Shown: positions 7,157-16,309 of the stretch, one piece after another
Position numbering within the stretch: position 1 is the first letter of the stretch
Layout: each line of letters begins with the position of its first letter
DNA from: Gammaproteobacteria bacterium
Lineage (GTDB): Bacteria > Pseudomonadota > Gammaproteobacteria > SZUA-140
Direction: 5' to 3'
Length of the DNA: 45,920 nucleotides
NCBI GenBank assembly: GCA_021648525.1
Contig: JAKISP010000033.1
Location: forward strand, 1-45,920
Made by a program: the position numbers and the translations under genes
Notes under the pieces: model-generated
Seen by the model: only the letters and a program-made list of their open reading frames with translations
Database searches by the model: none
What the model was told of the DNA's origin: nothing

Positions 7157-7197
7157 TCGACCGGATAACCTGGAATACAAGCTCGGTTTCCGGTCGA
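7157..7197. terminator. Strong hairpin between convergent genes, possible bidirectional terminator
   Basis: Arms tcgaccggataacc (7157-7170) and ggtttccggtcga (7185-7197) pair over 13 bp with a single bulged base, around a 14-nt loop. It lies between the ends of the cytochrome c peroxidase gene (7087) and the converging NTPase gene (7368). No T-run follows on either side, so intrinsic termination is uncertain. An mRNA-stabilising or repeat-derived hairpin is possible. Confidence 0.4.
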
Positions 7198-7367
7198 AAT
7201 GGCGAACAAAAATACTGGTGCGTAGCGCTGACAAACACCATCGCATTGCACAAAGGCGCACCTACCTCAATGAAGACAAAAATATTTACAGCCTCAAATC
7301 GGAGGCATAAATGCCTAATCAGGATTGTTTCTGTCATTCTCTATAGTTATTTTTCAACGCCATTAAT

Positions 7368-9944
7368 CTATTTAGCATTATCTTCAATATTGTCTGAAAT
7401 ATCAGAAAAAGGAAGCATAAAAACCTTAACTCTCTCTTTCAACCCATCATAAGCCTCTCTGGAGTCTTCAAACATCTCATCCAGACCAGACACAAGGTTT
7501 TTCTTAAGAAGAACATATTGATCAGTCGCAAAAATCAATTTTTCAGTAATTGAATTATCAGGAATAGCTATACGCATATAAGATTCTTCGTTCTCCCTGG
7601 CATCTTTATCTAGACACGAAATATGCTCAAGCCAAAATAGCATTGCCATCAATCGTTCACGCTCATCACTCCCTATCTCTGCTTTTTGGTGGTAGGACAA
7701 CGCCTTTAACAAACGATAACTATTATGCAGCCGCTTCAACTGACGAGGATTAGTAATACGCAAAGCCCTGGATAAAGCCGCAAACTGATCACGCTCTTCT
7801 TTAGAGTCTTTAACCACTTCATCAACCATTATCTGATTTTTATTCGGTTCATCTGACTCTTCAGTCGTTTTTCCTGGAGTAACATCCGACTTAACAGAAT
7901 CATGCACCACGTTGGCCGAAGTCTCAGAAGGTTTATTATCATCACCGCCCTCAACATCATTCCCTGTCACTTCGCCATCAGACCCGCCAACATTACTTTC
8001 GACACTTGCCTCAGCAGACTGAGAGTTTCTTAGCGCAGGCTCGTCACTAACATTCACAAACAAAACCTTATCAAGGTATTCACCAATCTCATCATCACCC
8101 GGTGTATCAAGCTGAATCGGTAATGTAAGAATCTTACCCAGATAATCACGTGCGATAGCATGGGCCGTACGCTCGCTGCCTTTCTCTGCAAGGTTATGGT
8201 AGTGAACTGACAGTGCGGCCAGTGCCATACGATGGTCAACAGCAATAATGGTGGTGACATTTGGCAGATCCATTACCAGCTTGACTGCCTCAAGGGTTTT
8301 TACGATGCCTTTTTCACCGCAGCGATCCAGGTCGTCGATCATGAATAACAGGCGTTTATCATTGGTCATGATCATCTTGCCATCGCCTCTTCCATCAGGC
8401 GTTAAAACTAGTTCACATAGCGCTCTTACTTGCTGTTGGATAATGGGAATTTGACCAATATGCTGCCCAAATTTTGGTAAACGTAGGTATGTCTGCAACT
8501 TCCCGGCTAATGGATGTGCGAATACCGTTTTAGTTTGCTTCCAACATGCAAACCATGTGGCTAACAACCCACTCCCTACCGCAGCACCACTCTGCCACGC
8601 CTCTTCTGCATTCAATCCCATCCAAAGAAGAACAATCACAATTACAAACCAAACTGACAAAACAGCATAAAATTCTAATGGTTGGGTTTTTACTGCAAAT
8701 CGACATGCCAACCCAAATCGCTGCCCAAAACATAGATCCTTTGTTAACCCATTAACCACCTCCTGCGCCAACCCCGCCTGAATATTATCGGTGTGTTCAT
8801 AGGCCCACGCATTGAATGTGGCGCAAAGGTATTTTGTTTTTAGTTTATTGAACCCATTTATCGGGCGCTCTGATAGTGCATCCTCAAGCATATTGAGCAC
8901 ACTTGACTTACCTGCACCCCAATGACCTAGCAGGCCTATTGTGTTTTGGCCGTTGTAGTCTTTGTGATCCAGGAATGCGGCTAGTGCCTTGACTAGTGCC
9001 TCTCGGCCGAGGGCATCTTTTGTAGTTGCATAGTCGCCAGTTGGGCTGGCTACTGAGGCGGTTTCAATCATATTCAGAGCCGAGGATTTATTTTTTACAA
9101 TGCTCTCAGGTATATCAATAGGACGTTCAACTTCATCAGATTCTGAATCAACATCAGGATCATTTTTGTGCTCTTGATACCATGTATTAAAACGGCGCTC
9201 AGCCTCGTCAATATCCCATGGTTTGCCATCGACCAGATCCATGTAGCGCTGAACGACATCTTCCATTCCAAACTCAGCTAATGTTGAATACCACCGCTCA
9301 ATAAGGCCATCCCACTCTTCAGGTTGGCGGTTATCACCATCGGCCTTTTGCCATAAAGGCGCGAACAGCAATTCCGTTGGGACAGGTGTAGACTCGGCCA
9401 CTTTTGTGGTCTGTTTGTGCTCGTCCCACTGCATAAGTTGCTGTAGACCCCATTGCATGGAGGCCTTGGTGGTGTAGGCTCTAGCGGCAAAGATGGCGGC
9501 AGTGTTGGCAGTTCTGACAGCTGCGTCGACAACTCTGGCATCGGCAGATCTGGCATCGGCGACAGCGGCTCTGGCGGCCTGGTTGACAAAGGCAGTGGAG
9601 AAGGCAGCGGCGTCGCCATCGTAGGCACCGCCGTTATCGGCGACGTCGTAGGCGGTACCGGCAGCAGCGACCGCGGCTCTAGCTCTAACGGCGATGACAG
9701 CGGCAGTGATTTTATTACCAGACACCAATATAACCACATCGATCGCCGCCACCACCGCAGCCAGATGCCGCCGTCGATCATCCATTGGCCAGCACCTGAG
9801 CCCACCTTCATTGCCACCTAGCAACGGCATCATACGCACTGCTGCACGAAATAAAAAAGCTCTGATCGCCTCTCGCGTCAGGCGCTCAAAATTCTCCCTA
9901 GTCAACTCTGGCAGTTCAGGTGTTTTAGCAGCAGCCATTATCAT
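7368..9944 (-). CDS. KAP-family P-loop NTPase with inserted membrane segments and Ala-rich N-terminus
   Basis: The 858-residue product has a Walker A motif GHWGAGKSS at about 340-348 and a Walker B stretch LLFMIDDLDRC at about 532-542. Between them are two hydrophobic segments (about 425-442 and 452-467), the arrangement of the KAP NTPase family (named for Kidins220/ARMS and PifA). Residues about 75-160 are an alanine-rich repeat with roughly five-residue spacing, read from GC-rich DNA at 9465-9722. Residues about 640-710 are an acidic, probably disordered insert. KAP proteins are typically anchored in the inner membrane with both termini inside; the F-plasmid member PifA excludes phage T7. 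A defence role here is possible but unproven. An ATG two codons downstream is an alternative start. The gene has no obvious operon partner. Confidence 0.78.
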   Translation of the reverse strand: MIMAAAKTPELPELTRENFERLTREAIRAFLFRAAVRMMPLLGGNEGGLRCWPMDDRRRHLAAVVAAIDVVILVSGNKITAAVIAVRARAAVAAAGTAYDVADNGGAYDGDAAAFSTAFVNQAARAAVADARSADARVVDAAVRTANTAAIFAARAYTTKASMQWGLQQLMQWDEHKQTTKVAESTPVPTELLFAPLWQKADGDNRQPEEWDGLIERWYSTLAEFGMEDVVQRYMDLVDGKPWDIDEAERRFNTWYQEHKNDPDVDSESDEVERPIDIPESIVKNKSSALNMIETASVASPTGDYATTKDALGREALVKALAAFLDHKDYNGQNTIGLLGHWGAGKSSVLNMLEDALSERPINGFNKLKTKYLCATFNAWAYEHTDNIQAGLAQEVVNGLTKDLCFGQRFGLACRFAVKTQPLEFYAVLSVWFVIVIVLLWMGLNAEEAWQSGAAVGSGLLATWFACWKQTKTVFAHPLAGKLQTYLRLPKFGQHIGQIPIIQQQVRALCELVLTPDGRGDGKMIMTNDKRLLFMIDDLDRCGEKGIVKTLEAVKLVMDLPNVTTIIAVDHRMALAALSVHYHNLAEKGSERTAHAIARDYLGKILTLPIQLDTPGDDEIGEYLDKVLFVNVSDEPALRNSQSAEASVESNVGGSDGEVTGNDVEGGDDNKPSETSANVVHDSVKSDVTPGKTTEESDEPNKNQIMVDEVVKDSKEERDQFAALSRALRITNPRQLKRLHNSYRLLKALSYHQKAEIGSDERERLMAMLFWLEHISCLDKDARENEESYMRIAIPDNSITEKLIFATDQYVLLKKNLVSGLDEMFEDSREAYDGLKERVKVFMLPFSDISDNIEDNAK

Positions 9945-10063
9945 TCATCCATATAGATAGTCAGGAATACTAACCCGGCTAGTTGGGAAATCAAAACACG
10001 GACACCAAACAACCGCAAGATAGCCCTTAATGACGATTACCAGTCCAGCCGCGCGCCAGGTTT

Positions 10064-10176
10064 CTGGATCCCGGCCTGCGCCGGGGTGACGGACTCTATT
10101 TTCCCCGGTTCAATTTAATTTCCGTCATTCCCGCGCGCCCGAAGGAAGCCCCCTTGGGAATAAAGCCGGAATCCAG
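10064..10176. repeat. Inverted-repeat intergenic element
   Basis: The left arm ctggatcccggcctgcgccg and following gggtgacgga are mirrored by tccgtcattcccgcg and cggaatccag on the right, so the 113-bp region could fold into a long hairpin. Sequences of the type ctggatcccg...ccggaatccag are common intergenic repeats in many proteobacteria. It lies in the 332-bp gap between two divergent genes and no transposase is nearby. A truncated MITE or REP-like element is the likely origin. It is the most GC-rich stretch of the gap. Confidence 0.5.
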
Positions 10177-10276
10177 TAACATACCTACGTGAGTAACGAA
10201 CTAACATAACCCCACAACATCCCACCCGAAGTAACGATACATAAAGCATTAACATATTGCCCACCCAAACCACCCC

Positions 10277-12016
10277 ATGATAATCCTGCAAAAACTCAGC
10301 TGGTTTTTTCGCCTGTACTGGAAACGTTACGCAATCGCTTTTGTGGCGTTGCTGGTGATCTCCTGCCTGGCGATGGTAGCGCCGTGGATTACCGGTCAAC
10401 TGGTTGATTCAATCGCAAATGATACATTGACCTATGAGCATCTGATCGAAGAGATCGCACTACTGCTCGGTATCGGCATTGTCATTTATGGCTTACGGGT
10501 GTTGTGGCGACGCCAGCTCTACGGGGCTTCGTTCAAACTGGCGGCACTAATGCGCGGTAAAATCTACGACCACATGACATTGATGGCTCCAGGCTTTTTC
10601 CAGCGCCACCATACCGGTGACTTGATGGCGCGTGCCACCAATGATGTCACGGCGGTGGAAATGACAGCGGGTGAGGCGATCCTGGCTCTGTTTGATGGGG
10701 TGATGACGGGCGTGGTTGTGTTGATCATGATGGTGGTGATGGTGAGCTGGAAACTGACGCTACTAGCGCTGCTGCCGTGGCCAGTCATGGGCTATTTTAT
10801 GTGGAAATTCGGCCACCAGATGCATGATACCTTTAGCGAGGCACAGCGTCAGTTTAGCCTGCTGAATGATAAGACACAGGAGAACATCACCGGTATCCGC
10901 CTGATTAAGGCGTTTGGGCAGCAGCCACAGATGGAACGCGCTTATAGCGATGTGACCCGTGATGTCAGCGCAGCGAATCTTGCGGTAGCCAAGGTCGAGG
11001 CAAAGTATGACCCGGTGATCTACCTCACCGTGAGCACCTCATTTTTTCTCGCAGTAGCAGGCGGTGCGTGGCTGATCTATCAGGATGAACTGACGATTGG
11101 TGAGCTGACTACCTTTACCATGTACCTCACCTTTTTGATCTGGCCGATGTTTGCCTACGGCTGGACGTTGAATTTGATCGAACGCGGTTCGGCAGCACAC
11201 ACGCGCATTGATGAGCTGTTACAGACCACACCGGCGATTAGCAATGATGGCGCACGCAATAGTGTTGAAAGCACCCACATCGATGCCAGCATCAAGCGCT
11301 TTGCATATGAGGAAAACAATGATGTGTTACATAACATCAATTTTCAGATTATCCCCGGCAGTACCTTTGGTATCGTCGGCCATACCGGCAGTGGCAAAAG
11401 CACCTTGATTCAACTGCTGCTGCGCATGCATGAAGGCAGTGAGACAACGATCTGTTTCGATCACCACGACATTAAAACATACAGGCTCGAAACACTGCGC
11501 AGCCAGTTTGGGCTGGTACCACAGGATCCCTTTCTATTTTCAGTTACGATTGCCGAGAACATCGCACTTGGCTGCCCCGAGGCATCTCTGGATGAAGTAC
11601 GTGCTGCGGCAAAGCTCGCCTGTATCGACGATGAGATTATGAACTTTCCCGAGCAGTACAGCACGCTGGTGGGTGAACGAGGCATTACCCTTTCGGGTGG
11701 ACAGAAACAGCGTATCGCAATTGCGCGTGCGCTGTTGATCGATCCACCAGTATTGATTTTTGATGATGCCCTCTCGGCCGTTGATCTGAATACCGAACGA
11801 CAGATCCTTGCGCACATCAAAACAGCGCGACGCGGGCGCAGTAATATTATCGTCTGCCATCGTCTCTCGGCCGTACTGGAGGCGGATGAGATCATCGTAT
11901 TGCGTCACGGCACCATTGAAGAGCGCGGGCGTCACACACAGCTACTGCAACTGAATGGCTGGTATGCGCAGATGTTCCGTTATCAGCAGATTGAAGCGGC
12001 GGTGCAGCATGGCTAA
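10277..12016 (+). CDS. mdlA: ABC exporter half-transporter, MdlA-type
   Basis: The 579-residue protein fuses an exporter-type membrane domain (six helices, about residues 1-310) to a nucleotide-binding domain. It opens with LQKLSWFFRLYWKRY, close to the start of known MdlA proteins. The NTP-binding domain has Walker A GHTGSGKST, the signature LSGGQKQR and Walker B VLIFDDALSAVD. The Glu normally following the Walker B Asp is an Asp here, as in other MdlA-like halves, which suggests one degenerate ATP site in a heterodimer. The gene overlaps the next by 8 bp, so the two subunits are probably made together. The substrate is not known; multidrug or lipid-like compounds are typical of the family. 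Confidence 0.85.
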   Translation: MIILQKLSWFFRLYWKRYAIAFVALLVISCLAMVAPWITGQLVDSIANDTLTYEHLIEEIALLLGIGIVIYGLRVLWRRQLYGASFKLAALMRGKIYDHMTLMAPGFFQRHHTGDLMARATNDVTAVEMTAGEAILALFDGVMTGVVVLIMMVVMVSWKLTLLALLPWPVMGYFMWKFGHQMHDTFSEAQRQFSLLNDKTQENITGIRLIKAFGQQPQMERAYSDVTRDVSAANLAVAKVEAKYDPVIYLTVSTSFFLAVAGGAWLIYQDELTIGELTTFTMYLTFLIWPMFAYGWTLNLIERGSAAHTRIDELLQTTPAISNDGARNSVESTHIDASIKRFAYEENNDVLHNINFQIIPGSTFGIVGHTGSGKSTLIQLLLRMHEGSETTICFDHHDIKTYRLETLRSQFGLVPQDPFLFSVTIAENIALGCPEASLDEVRAAAKLACIDDEIMNFPEQYSTLVGERGITLSGGQKQRIAIARALLIDPPVLIFDDALSAVDLNTERQILAHIKTARRGRSNIIVCHRLSAVLEADEIIVLRHGTIEERGRHTQLLQLNGWYAQMFRYQQIEAAVQHG

Positions 12017-13769
12017 TAGTAACACCACTGAAACACGCGGCCCATTAAAACGCCTGCTGGGTTATGCACTGCACGATAAAAAACGACTATGGCAGGCACT
12101 GCTATTATTACTGATCGCCACCGCCGCCGATGTTACTGCGCCGTTATTGATCAAGGTCTTTCTCGATGATTATGTGGTGCCCGGCAACTGGCAGATGGAT
12201 GCGATTATCTGGATCGGCATCGCCTATATCTTTTTTATGCTACTCGCAGCCACCACCAACTATATGCAGGCGGTGCGCCTCAATGTGATTGCACAGGGGG
12301 CGGTGCAGACGCTACGTGAGCAGGTTTTCGCCAGGGTGATGCGGCTGCCACTCAGCCATTTTGACCACACCCCGACCGGTAGCATGGTGTCACGTATGAC
12401 CAACGACACGGAGTCGATCAAAGAGCTATACGTGAACGTGGTGGGTTCTTTTATCCAGAACATGATGCGCATCCTTGGGGTGATCATCGCGATGGCTATT
12501 CTGGACTGGCAGTTGATGATTATCTGCCTGTTGTTTGTGCCAGTGGTCGCCTTTTTAATGTGGCTCTACCAACGCATTAGCGCGCCGCTATTTCACCGCG
12601 CACGCGGCCTGTTGAGTGACATCAACGCCAAACTGCACGAGTCGATTCAGGGAATGCGAGTAGTGCAACTCAATGGACAACAGCCGCGCTTTCGGCGTGA
12701 TTTTTCATCGCTTGCTGAAGAGCATTACCAGGCACGCCGCCGCAACGCACACCTTGATGCATGGCTACTACGCCCGCTGGTTGATCTGCTGCAAAAGCTA
12801 ATCCTGGCCGGGCTGCTATTTACCTTCGCTTATCAGTCGCTCGACAACCCGGTTGAAATCGGTGTGATCTACGCCTTTGTCACCTACCTCGGGCGCTTTG
12901 CCGAACCACTGATTGAGATCACCCAGCGCCTTAACCTTTACCAGCAGGCAATTGTTGCGGGTGAGCGTGTCTTTCAGCTGTTAGATACCGAAGTGAAAAC
13001 CATCAGCCCTGATGACAATGCTCGCATCACCAGTGGCAAGGTCGAGCTTGACCATATCCACTTTAGTTACAATGAGAAACAGCAGGTGATCAATGATATC
13101 TCACTGATGATCCCGGCCGGAAAATTTCACGCCATCGTTGGCCATACCGGCAGCGGAAAAAGTACGCTGACACAATTGCTGCTACGTTTTTATCAACCAC
13201 AGCAAGGCCTGATCAAGATTGATGACCAACCACTAAATAGTTTTAGTGAAACAGAACTACGCCGCGCGGTTGGCATCGTGCAGCAGGACCCTTTCATCTT
13301 TAATAGCAGCGTGCGTGACAACATCACATTGAGCGAAGCAATCGATGAGCCGACCATCATCGAAACGGCAAAACAGGCCGGGCTGCATTCACATATTGAG
13401 CGCCTGCCACAAGGGTACAATACGATACTGGATGAACGTGGCAGTAATCTCTCAACCGGCCAACGCCAGCTACTGGCCATGGCGCGCGCACTGGTTCATC
13501 GCCCACAGATTTTGATTCTGGACGAGGCGACTGCGAATATCGACAGTCACACCGAAGCAGTGATCCAGCAGGCACTGATGAAGCTACGTGGTAAAGTTAC
13601 CCTACTGGTGATTGCGCATCGCCTCTCAACCATCGAGAAGGCCGATGAGATTCTGGTACTACATCAGGGAGAAGTGGCACAACGCGGCAGCCATGTAGCC
13701 CTGATTAATCAGCGTGGTATTTACCAGCATCTCTATCAAATGCAAACGATGGAACTGGAAGATGAGTAA
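12009..13769 (+). CDS. mdlB: ABC exporter half-transporter, MdlB-type
   Basis: Starting from ATG 12009 (MANSNTTETRG) the product has 586 residues, the usual MdlB length. A longer frame to 11955 exists but would be buried in mdlA. The membrane domain is followed by Walker A GHTGSGKSTLTQ, the signature LSTGQRQ, and a Walker B LILDEATANID with the catalytic Glu present. So this half carries the canonical catalytic Glu in contrast to its partner. Together they would form an inner-membrane heterodimeric exporter. The 8-bp overlap with mdlA points to translational coupling. Confidence 0.85.
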   Translation: MANSNTTETRGPLKRLLGYALHDKKRLWQALLLLLIATAADVTAPLLIKVFLDDYVVPGNWQMDAIIWIGIAYIFFMLLAATTNYMQAVRLNVIAQGAVQTLREQVFARVMRLPLSHFDHTPTGSMVSRMTNDTESIKELYVNVVGSFIQNMMRILGVIIAMAILDWQLMIICLLFVPVVAFLMWLYQRISAPLFHRARGLLSDINAKLHESIQGMRVVQLNGQQPRFRRDFSSLAEEHYQARRRNAHLDAWLLRPLVDLLQKLILAGLLFTFAYQSLDNPVEIGVIYAFVTYLGRFAEPLIEITQRLNLYQQAIVAGERVFQLLDTEVKTISPDDNARITSGKVELDHIHFSYNEKQQVINDISLMIPAGKFHAIVGHTGSGKSTLTQLLLRFYQPQQGLIKIDDQPLNSFSETELRRAVGIVQQDPFIFNSSVRDNITLSEAIDEPTIIETAKQAGLHSHIERLPQGYNTILDERGSNLSTGQRQLLAMARALVHRPQILILDEATANIDSHTEAVIQQALMKLRGKVTLLVIAHRLSTIEKADEILVLHQGEVAQRGSHVALINQRGIYQHLYQMQTMELEDE

Positions 13770-13861
13770 ATGCCCTACAACCGCTATCGAGCGTCTCAGC
13801 GCAGACAGAGGGGTTTTTATGTTACAGTGAAGAGACTGTTAATAACCGATTCCGGCATACA

Positions 13862-15301
13862 ATGAGCGACAAAACTCTTTACTGGTACGACTACGAATCT
13901 TTTGGTCTGAGTCCAATGTTTGACCGCCTGGCGCAGTTTGGCGGGGTGCGTACTGATATGGATCTCAACATCATCGGTGAGCCGTTGATGCTCTACTGTA
14001 AACCCGCCAATGACTTTATGCCGAATCCAGTGTCGTGCCTGATCACCGGTATCACGCCACAAAAGGCGTTGGCAGATGGCCTGCCAGAGGCGGAATTCAT
14101 TCGCCAGATTAACGCACAGTTTTCTCAACCTAACACCTGCGTGCTCGGCTATAACAATCTACGTTTTGATGATGAGTTTACCCGCTATAGCCTCTTCCGT
14201 AACCTCCAGGATCCCTACGCACGCGAATGGAAAAATGGTTGCTCCCGCTGGGATCTGCTTGATGTGGTTCGCATGACGCGTGCACTGCGCCCAGATGGGA
14301 TCGAGTGGCCCAATAATGAAGAGGGCCGCCCCAGTGTGCGCCTTGAAGAGTTGACCGTTGCCAATGGCATCAGCCATGAATCGGCGCATGATGCGCTCTC
14401 TGATGTCTACGCCACTATTGCGATGGCAAAACTCATCAAAGAAAAGCAGCCTAAGGTATTTGAGTACGCGATAGAGAATCGCAATAAAAACAGGATTCTT
14501 AAAATGCTTGATGTGCGCCAGCAAAAACCGGTGCTGCATATCTCTGGCATGTACCCGGTTGAACAGGGCAACCTCGCGGTAGTGGTGCCGGTGGCACCGC
14601 ACCCCACCAATAAAAACGGGGTGATTGTTTTTGATCTTAGCCAGGACCCAACACCGCTCTATAAGATCAGCAAAGAAGAAATTCATCAGCGTATTTTCAC
14701 TCCAACAGCGGAACTACCAGAGGGTGTTGAACGGCTGCCTTTAAAGACAGTGCATGCCAACAAGTGCCCAATCATTGCGCCACTCGGTACACTAACCGCT
14801 CACGCGGCCAAAAAGTATAAGGTTGACCTGAATCTCTGTCGTGCAAACCTGGACATCATCAAGTCCAATCCGCCATTGACTAAAAAGCTACAGACGGTTT
14901 TCTCTGGCATGAAGTTTGAAAAACGAACAGATCCTGACCAGACACTTTATGGTGGTCCTTTTTTCAGCAGCGATGATCGCGGTCGGATGGATAAAATCCA
15001 GCAACTCTCCGCTGATGAACTAAAAGATTACTCGGCCTGCTTTGATGATAACCGTCTGGATGAGATGTTGTTTCGTTACCGCGCACGCAACTATCCAGAA
15101 TCACTTAATAGCGATGAGCAAGAACGCTGGGAAGCGTTTCGCACAGACCGGCTGAATCGCCCAGAAAAAGGCAAGCTCACAAGCGATGATTTTTTTGCAG
15201 AGCTACAACGACTGCGTGACGAACCTGAACGCAGCGGTGACGACTGGGCAATACTCGACGAAGTTGAGCAGTACGGAAAGTCAATTACACAGTCAGTCTG
15301 A
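13862..15301 (+). CDS. sbcB: Exodeoxyribonuclease I (SbcB)
   Basis: This enzyme degrades single-stranded DNA from the 3' end and works in recombination and mismatch repair. The 479-residue length is close to that of the E. coli enzyme (475). The DEDDh exonuclease residues are visible: YDYESFGLSP at the start (D and E), FDDEFTRYS, and SAHDALSDV (H and D). The usual HDYETFG motif reads YDYESFG here, a conservative change. The C-terminal half contains the LYGGPFFSSDDR segment and the FRYRARNYPESL stretch typical of exonuclease I. It is preceded by a 92-bp gap after mdlB and followed closely by a hydrolase gene. Confidence 0.93.
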   Translation: MSDKTLYWYDYESFGLSPMFDRLAQFGGVRTDMDLNIIGEPLMLYCKPANDFMPNPVSCLITGITPQKALADGLPEAEFIRQINAQFSQPNTCVLGYNNLRFDDEFTRYSLFRNLQDPYAREWKNGCSRWDLLDVVRMTRALRPDGIEWPNNEEGRPSVRLEELTVANGISHESAHDALSDVYATIAMAKLIKEKQPKVFEYAIENRNKNRILKMLDVRQQKPVLHISGMYPVEQGNLAVVVPVAPHPTNKNGVIVFDLSQDPTPLYKISKEEIHQRIFTPTAELPEGVERLPLKTVHANKCPIIAPLGTLTAHAAKKYKVDLNLCRANLDIIKSNPPLTKKLQTVFSGMKFEKRTDPDQTLYGGPFFSSDDRGRMDKIQQLSADELKDYSACFDDNRLDEMLFRYRARNYPESLNSDEQERWEAFRTDRLNRPEKGKLTSDDFFAELQRLRDEPERSGDDWAILDEVEQYGKSITQSV

Positions 15302-15315
15302 ATGGGTAAAAACCG

Positions 15316-15984
15316 ATGGATAAAAGCCGGTTGAAAAAGATCATCTGCCTGCATGGCTACGCAATGAATCATGAATGGCTACAGTCATGGCTTGACCTGA
15401 TTCAACAGCGCCTCGGCCACAACTACCAGCTACTCTACCCTAAGGGACCGATCGAATGCCCGGTTGAAGAGGTTCGCGCAATGACCGCACGCTTTAACAT
15501 GATGCTACCTGATGAGCGTATCGGCAAAGGCAAGAACTGGTGCTGGTATCGCGCCGATGAACAGAAACCGCCACATTATCACCAGATCGAAACAGCACTG
15601 GATTACCTTGCGGATTACTTTTCACAGCATGGCCCGATCGATGGTGTTATCGGCTGGAGTCAGGGAGCAGTGATGACGGCTATCCTGGCCGCACTCAAAC
15701 AAAACAGGGCAGCACATCGGTTCGATTTTAACTGGGCAATGCTGTGCGGCGGCTTTCTGCCTGGTGACGTTCGTTATCGAGCGATGTTCGAACCACCACT
15801 GAACCTGCCAACACTTCACGTGAGCGGAGAAAAAGAGTCACCATTCATGAGAAAGCAGGCAACTAAAATGCAAGCTGCATTTCTCAAAGCGGAGCGTCTC
15901 GACACCCCTTGCGGTCACATCATGCCGGTGAAGTATCCGGACGACATGGACAGGATAACCGACTGGATCATAAAACCCCGCTGA
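15316..15984 (+). CDS. Serine hydrolase, FSH1-like alpha/beta-hydrolase family
   Basis: The 222-residue protein opens with KIICLHGYAMNHEW, an oxyanion-hole HG motif, and has the nucleophile elbow GWSQGA at about residues 114-119. A likely catalytic His lies near the end in CGHIMP. YPKGP followed by GKNWCWYRADE resembles the FSH1 family of small serine hydrolases. It is probably a cytoplasmic esterase or thioesterase; the substrate is unknown. It starts only 14 nt after sbcB and may be co-transcribed. Confidence 0.72.
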   Translation: MDKSRLKKIICLHGYAMNHEWLQSWLDLIQQRLGHNYQLLYPKGPIECPVEEVRAMTARFNMMLPDERIGKGKNWCWYRADEQKPPHYHQIETALDYLADYFSQHGPIDGVIGWSQGAVMTAILAALKQNRAAHRFDFNWAMLCGGFLPGDVRYRAMFEPPLNLPTLHVSGEKESPFMRKQATKMQAAFLKAERLDTPCGHIMPVKYPDDMDRITDWIIKPR

Positions 15985-15998
15985 TGCCCCTAAACCCT

Positions 15999-16194
15999 CA
16001 ATGTCATTAAGCTAAGGGAAATAATCAATAATATCATAACACTACAACAGGCAAGGCGCGCCGTGAGGCCATGTAATGATGTGGTATTACCCCATAATCG
16101 CTATTACACAGGTTTTCATAGGGGAAGCTTGAGCATTGGTGCGCACAGCGCACCCTACAAATAAAGCGGTTTCATGCTTAACTTAATGACATTG
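15999..16194. mobile_element. MITE-like element with 18-bp terminal inverted repeats
   Basis: Terminal arms caatgtcattaagctaag (15999-16016) and cttaacttaatgacattg (16177-16194) are inverted repeats with one mismatch. Inside lies a perfect 7-bp hairpin ggtgcgcacagcgcacc (16138-16154). The 196-bp element has no coding frame. It occupies most of the 325-bp gap between the serine hydrolase and the FG-GAP lipoprotein gene. Non-autonomous, transposase-dependent element is the most natural reading. No clear target-site duplication was seen. Confidence 0.5.
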
Positions 16195-16309
16195 TCCTAA
16201 GCCCTGTTTATTTTAAACTTATCCCTCTGTGATCCGATAGAATAAAAGTAAATATCTGTCCACTATTTTTCACGCTTTCATCTCATCGAGCACGTTTCAG
16301 GAAAACATC

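Noticed and set aside
9278-9960. Long open frames on both strands opposite the alanine-rich part of the NTPase gene
   Set aside because: They come from GC-rich repeated codons, have glycine/serine or proline-only composition, and no start with ribosome binding site.
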